Origin: Cyclobacteriaceae bacterium
GTDB lineage: Bacteria > Bacteroidota > Bacteroidia > Cytophagales > Cyclobacteriaceae
Reading direction: 5' to 3'
DNA: 8,855 nucleotides
Assembly: GCA_021648745.1 (NCBI GenBank)
Contig: JAKISE010000109.1
Coordinates: 1-8,855, forward strand
Part shown: positions 6,436 through 8,855 of the stretch, in pieces
How the letters are laid out: the number at the start of each line of letters is the position of its first letter
How positions within the stretch are numbered: the first letter of the stretch is position 1
The notes under the pieces: model-generated
The model's input: only the letters and a program-made list of their open reading frames with translations
Told to the model about the DNA's origin: nothing
The model's database searches: none
Translations under genes and position numbers: made by a program

Positions 6436-6594
6436 CTAGCCTTTTTTCTTAAGCTGTTCAATAACAGGCGAGCCAGACTCGCAGCCGCAGTTTACCTCGC
6501 AATTAGATTTTTTAGCAAACACGCTTTTGTAAACCCTTAACCCAAGGTAGGCAATGGCGGCAAGGACTACTAATAGTACGAAAATTTCTTGCAT
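6436..6594 (-). CDS. Small Cys-rich single-span membrane protein, FeoB-associated-like
   Basis: A 52-codon reading frame, ATG at 6594 and TAG at 6436-6438, encodes a protein starting MQEIFVLLVVLAAIAYLGLR. One hydrophobic helix (about residues 4-19) is followed by a basic stretch (Arg20, Lys23, Lys28, Lys29), then Cys32, Cys36 and Cys38 in NCEVNCGCES, and a Lys-rich tail. This plan (N-terminal span, Lys-rich stretch, short Cys cluster) matches the small FeoB-associated Cys-rich membrane proteins of the PF12669 type, widespread in Bacteroidota. Their role is poorly known and a link to ferrous-iron transport is usually inferred from neighbours. No feoB is present here, so only the type is assigned. 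The frame lies 68 bp after the lipocalin-like gene on the same strand. The ordered membrane-basic-Cys layout argues that it is real. Confidence 0.72.
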   Translation of the reverse strand: MQEIFVLLVVLAAIAYLGLRVYKSVFAKKSNCEVNCGCESGSPVIEQLKKKG

Positions 6595-6662
6595 AGTGTA
6601 AAGGTAGTAGATTTAGATGAAGGATGTACGGAAATACTATACCTTGCTTATGTTTGATGTAA

Positions 6663-7082
6663 TTAATGCGTATAGGTCATTTCTAACGTATTTGGAGCAA
6701 TATCAAACTTATATCTAAGCGCTGTATCTGTAATGCTTATAATTTGCCAAACTTCGTTTCTTGTGTCTGAATCATCATACGTTATACGTAAAGTAAGTTC
6801 ATCTTGATTTCCACTGAGCGACCAAGTTCCATTGCCGTTAATACCTAATAATTTATCGGTACTCGTACCATCACCATTAAAGGTGATTACGTTGCCTTCA
6901 TAGGTTATTTCATATCCTGAATTTAAAAACGCGCTCCCTGCCTCTACACTATTAAAAGTCCAACTTCCTTTGGTTAGTTTAGCAGAAAGGTCTTCCACAA
7001 TAACATCCTCGGGTGTACACGCATTAAATAAAACGAAGCTGATAACTGTTACACCTATAAACGCGCTATATAATTTTTTCAT
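6663..7082 (-). CDS. Lipocalin-like lipoprotein
   Basis: A 139-residue protein. The basic N-terminus MKK and a hydrophobic core end in a lipobox-like LFNAC, giving lipidated Cys22. After a short linker (PEDVIVEDLSAKL), KGSWTFNSVE at 38-47 resembles the G-x-W start of lipocalin-like domains. It continues as alternating beta strands (YEITYEGNVITFNGDGTST, NGTWSLSGNQDELTLRI, EVWQIISITDTALRYKF). The size and strand pattern fit the small lipocalin-like (PF13648-type) lipoproteins abundant in Bacteroidota, which have no agreed ligand. It would be anchored to a membrane facing the periplasm or the surface. The gene begins 29 bp after the stop of the 505-residue gene, suggesting co-transcription. The fold is inferred from the motif and strand pattern and is less certain than the lipoprotein call. 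Confidence 0.78.
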   Translation of the reverse strand: MKKLYSAFIGVTVISFVLFNACTPEDVIVEDLSAKLTKGSWTFNSVEAGSAFLNSGYEITYEGNVITFNGDGTSTDKLLGINGNGTWSLSGNQDELTLRITYDDSDTRNEVWQIISITDTALRYKFDIAPNTLEMTYTH

Positions 7083-7111
7083 TTTCTCTTAGTTTATACT
7101 CAAAACACACT

Positions 7112-8629
7112 TTAATGATATACAATTTTGTTAATGTAAAACACTTTTCGGTTAAGCTTTATACCAGAATCCTTCAAATTTTTAATGCGTTGCACCCCAT
7201 AGGCGATAAACGTATTGCCATACCATTTTTCAAGGCCTCCAATTTTGGTTGACGAATAATTATTTACTTCATCATCTTCAAAACTTAACTTTAGGGCATT
7301 AAATTTTTTTCCTTCAATCACCTCATTGCCACTAATTATTTTACTTCTAATTTGGTTATCGTACAGGTATAAAAGAACGATTCCCTGATTGGTAAATGCA
7401 GCATGGATAAACTGTTCTAATGTGTACGAAAGCACATCTTCTATTTCAAAGCTATTGTCCCAAAGCATTGTACCCTTTGAGTCAAAAGCGGCCACTACGC
7501 CATGCGTATAACGGTAGCCTGCAAAATTCATTGGCATATAATCATTTGTACCATAGCCATAACCACCACGTTGGCCTGGGGAAAAACCACTATTGGAGGA
7601 TGAAGAGTACTTAGGATAAAAAGCCTCTCCAAGTAAAATATAAGTATCGCCTTGCTTAAGTACCTCATGTACCAAAAGGCGGTAGTTAAATTTCACTTTT
7701 TTCCCTTTCACTTTTTTCCGGTCTATTTTGTTAGATACTCGCTTCTGCCTTTTGGCTTTCATATAGCTAAAAAAATTATCAAAATCGGCATAATTAAAGT
7801 ATTCTATATTCTGTTGATTTTCTTGGTCAACCAACCCTAAGAAAAGACCACGCGAATAATCTGATTTTTTAGCCCCATAAGTACCTACAATAAGGTTTCT
7901 AATATCTTCCACATCAGCTAACCGACCAAAAATAAGCCCTTTATCATACTCCGGATTAAATGCAAAAGTGTTCAAGTATTTACCCTCAATGTTATAGTAT
8001 TTAATGGTTAATGTGTTTCGTTTATCAAACGTACGACCGCTTACCAGCACCGTTATCGATTCGTCATCAACTTTTAGCTGAACTAATTCTGTTCTTGAAC
8101 CAAAAATACCCGGCAGCACTTTGGTTTTATTTTCTCTAAAGCTATAATGAATAACCACCGGCTCTCTATTATAATAACCACCAAGAATAGCAGCGCCATT
8201 AGTAACTTCAAACTCTGTGAGTGCTAGTGGCACTAAATTTTTAATCCTATATCTAAGCGTATCCCCAGTGGCGGCACTCATTTGCATCAATTTAAGATCT
8301 TTTGAATTTCCGCTTGTTTGTTGAAATAAGAAAAAATAACTCTCCATTGAATAATCAAACCCTTTAAATCCAATACCTTTTTCTAAGTAAAGCCGTTTTT
8401 GCCATTTAACATTTAATGTGGTGTCTAACAATATAAAATCCCATAGCTGCCCCCCTTTTTTATTATAATCGTTTAAGGTTCTGTATAAAATAACCCCGTT
8501 TGTTCCTCCCACTATAATTTCATACTCTGCATCATATCCTTCTAGTTCTGTTTCAAACCGTTGAGGTTGTTCTAATTGGGCGTAGCCAAAAAGTGGAATG
8601 ACGAAAAATAAAAATAAAAATTTATGCAT
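7112..8629 (-). CDS. Secreted protein of unknown function, probably beta-rich
   Basis: A complete 505-residue protein that I do not recognise. A clear signal peptide (residues 1-17, cleavage after GYA before Gln18) sends it to the periplasm or beyond. The mature part is rich in alternating beta-strand segments of the kind seen in propeller-like proteins (LWDFILLDTTLNVKWQKRLY, VVAAFDSKGTMLWDNSFEIE), with paired 'value compared with reported value' phrasing, but no catalytic motif is evident. Two unusual stretches stand out: a very basic segment at 291-313 (KAKRQKRVSNKIDRKKVKGK...) and a Ser/Gly/Tyr-rich loop at 341-361. There is no lipobox, no C-terminal sorting domain and no membrane span. 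It heads the minus-strand run that includes the lipocalin-like lipoprotein 29 bp downstream, and is divergent from the polX-like gene. It may be a conserved hypothetical of Cytophagales. Confidence 0.87.
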   Translation of the reverse strand: MHKFLFLFFVIPLFGYAQLEQPQRFETELEGYDAEYEIIVGGTNGVILYRTLNDYNKKGGQLWDFILLDTTLNVKWQKRLYLEKGIGFKGFDYSMESYFFLFQQTSGNSKDLKLMQMSAATGDTLRYRIKNLVPLALTEFEVTNGAAILGGYYNREPVVIHYSFRENKTKVLPGIFGSRTELVQLKVDDESITVLVSGRTFDKRNTLTIKYYNIEGKYLNTFAFNPEYDKGLIFGRLADVEDIRNLIVGTYGAKKSDYSRGLFLGLVDQENQQNIEYFNYADFDNFFSYMKAKRQKRVSNKIDRKKVKGKKVKFNYRLLVHEVLKQGDTYILLGEAFYPKYSSSSNSGFSPGQRGGYGYGTNDYMPMNFAGYRYTHGVVAAFDSKGTMLWDNSFEIEDVLSYTLEQFIHAAFTNQGIVLLYLYDNQIRSKIISGNEVIEGKKFNALKLSFEDDEVNNYSSTKIGGLEKWYGNTFIAYGVQRIKNLKDSGIKLNRKVFYINKIVYH

Positions 8630-8750
8630 TTGTTAAATTTTTGCTGGAGTTATTTGCAAAGTTTACGTATCACAACAAAATAAGTTGATTTCATTGCCTT
8701 TATCGCATTACTAAATAAAAATTTCAATTACTTTTAGGATACCTCTATTA
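8630..8750. promoter_or_regulatory. Divergent intergenic region (121 bp)
   Basis: It separates the start of the 505-residue gene (minus) from the polX-like gene (plus), so it should contain promoters for both. On the plus strand tactttta (8729-8736) matches TAnnTTTG at all but the last base, 14 bp before the polX-like ATG, but no TTTG lies at the proper distance upstream. No strong dyad or terminator is visible. Confidence 0.4.
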
Positions 8751-8855
8751 ATGAAGAATAAAGATATAATTAAACTGCTTAGCAACACTGCTGCTTTTAT
8801 GGAGCTGCACAACGAAAATGATTTTAAGATTAAAAGTTATAGCAATGCAGTTTAT
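8751..8855 (+). CDS. polX: DNA polymerase X family protein (PolX), N-terminal fragment
   Basis: An ATG at 8751 opens a frame of 35 codons that continues off the right edge. The start reads MKNKDIIKLLSNTAAFMELH followed by NENDFKIKSYSNAVY. This matches the N-terminal 8-kDa helix-hairpin-helix region of bacterial PolX enzymes, whose typical opening is (N)KEI...L...A..MELHGENPFKxRSYxNA. Full-length bacterial PolX proteins are about 560-580 residues, with a polymerase X core and a C-terminal PHP domain giving 3'-5' exonuclease activity in base-excision repair. None of those catalytic parts lie in the window, so the call rests on the N-terminal motif. The same domain also opens some PHP-only relatives. 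It is transcribed away from the minus-strand cluster. Confidence 0.82.
   Translation, partial: MKNKDIIKLLSNTAAFMELHNENDFKIKSYSNAVY

Noticed and set aside
7420..7840. Plus-strand open frames of 62-64 codons opposite the 505-residue gene
   Set aside because: They lie wholly within a complete gene with a good signal peptide, and their His/Tyr- and Phe-rich content reflects the antisense of that gene.
8630..8750. Confident Bacteroidota -33/-7 promoter for the polX-like or the 505-residue gene
   Set aside because: Near matches to TAnnTTTG exist, but no TTTG element lies at the usual spacing, so no promoter is asserted.
1..8855. tRNA, rRNA or transposase genes
   Set aside because: I recognised no tRNA or rRNA segments and no DDE, tyrosine or serine recombinase motifs in any reading frame that I examined.

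Overview
The window looks like a chromosomal piece from a member of the Bacteroidota, probably a Cytophagales-like marine or environmental lineage. The evidence is an AT-rich composition, a SusC/SusD outer-membrane pair under a FecR-type anti-sigma factor, lipoproteins with Bacteroidota-style lipoboxes, and no Shine-Dalgarno sequences in front of the genes. The rank below phylum is inference. Apart from a gene start at the far right, every gene runs on the minus strand, so reading order is right to left.

Left half (1-5698): a nutrient-uptake module in the order fecR, susC, susD. The FecR-like anti-sigma factor (4661-5698) is followed, after a 151-bp gap with a hairpin and a pair of short direct repeats, by a 1082-residue SusC/RagA TonB-dependent transporter (1261-4509). 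This carries an extra N-terminal STN signalling domain. A SusD/RagB lipoprotein follows 28 bp later and runs off the left edge of the window. The expected logic is that substrate binding at SusC/SusD is passed through the STN domain to periplasmic FecR, which frees an ECF sigma factor that activates susCD. No sigma-factor gene is visible where it usually lies, directly upstream of fecR. No enzyme that would reveal the substrate is in the window.

Middle (5699-6435): about 740 bp without a convincing gene but dense in repeats and dyads. It holds a perfect 20-bp palindrome, two 60-bp direct-repeat copies about 300 bp apart, several short hairpins including one of the CGTCATTCC...AATCTC type, a perfect 13-bp stem-loop, and a 54-bp MITE-like element with near-perfect inverted ends flanked by identical 6-bp direct repeats. 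This is the least explained part of the window.

Right half (6436-8629): three minus-strand genes that may be co-transcribed. They encode a 505-residue secreted protein of unknown function, a small lipocalin-like lipoprotein, and a 52-residue single-span Cys-rich membrane protein resembling FeoB-associated proteins. At the right edge (8751 onward, plus strand) the first 35 codons of a PolX-type DNA polymerase X gene diverge from this cluster.

I see no rRNA, tRNA, CRISPR array or transposase gene, and no clearly novel multi-gene system. The most useful leads are the repeat-rich spacer, the FecR lacking an adjacent sigma factor, and the small Cys-rich gene.
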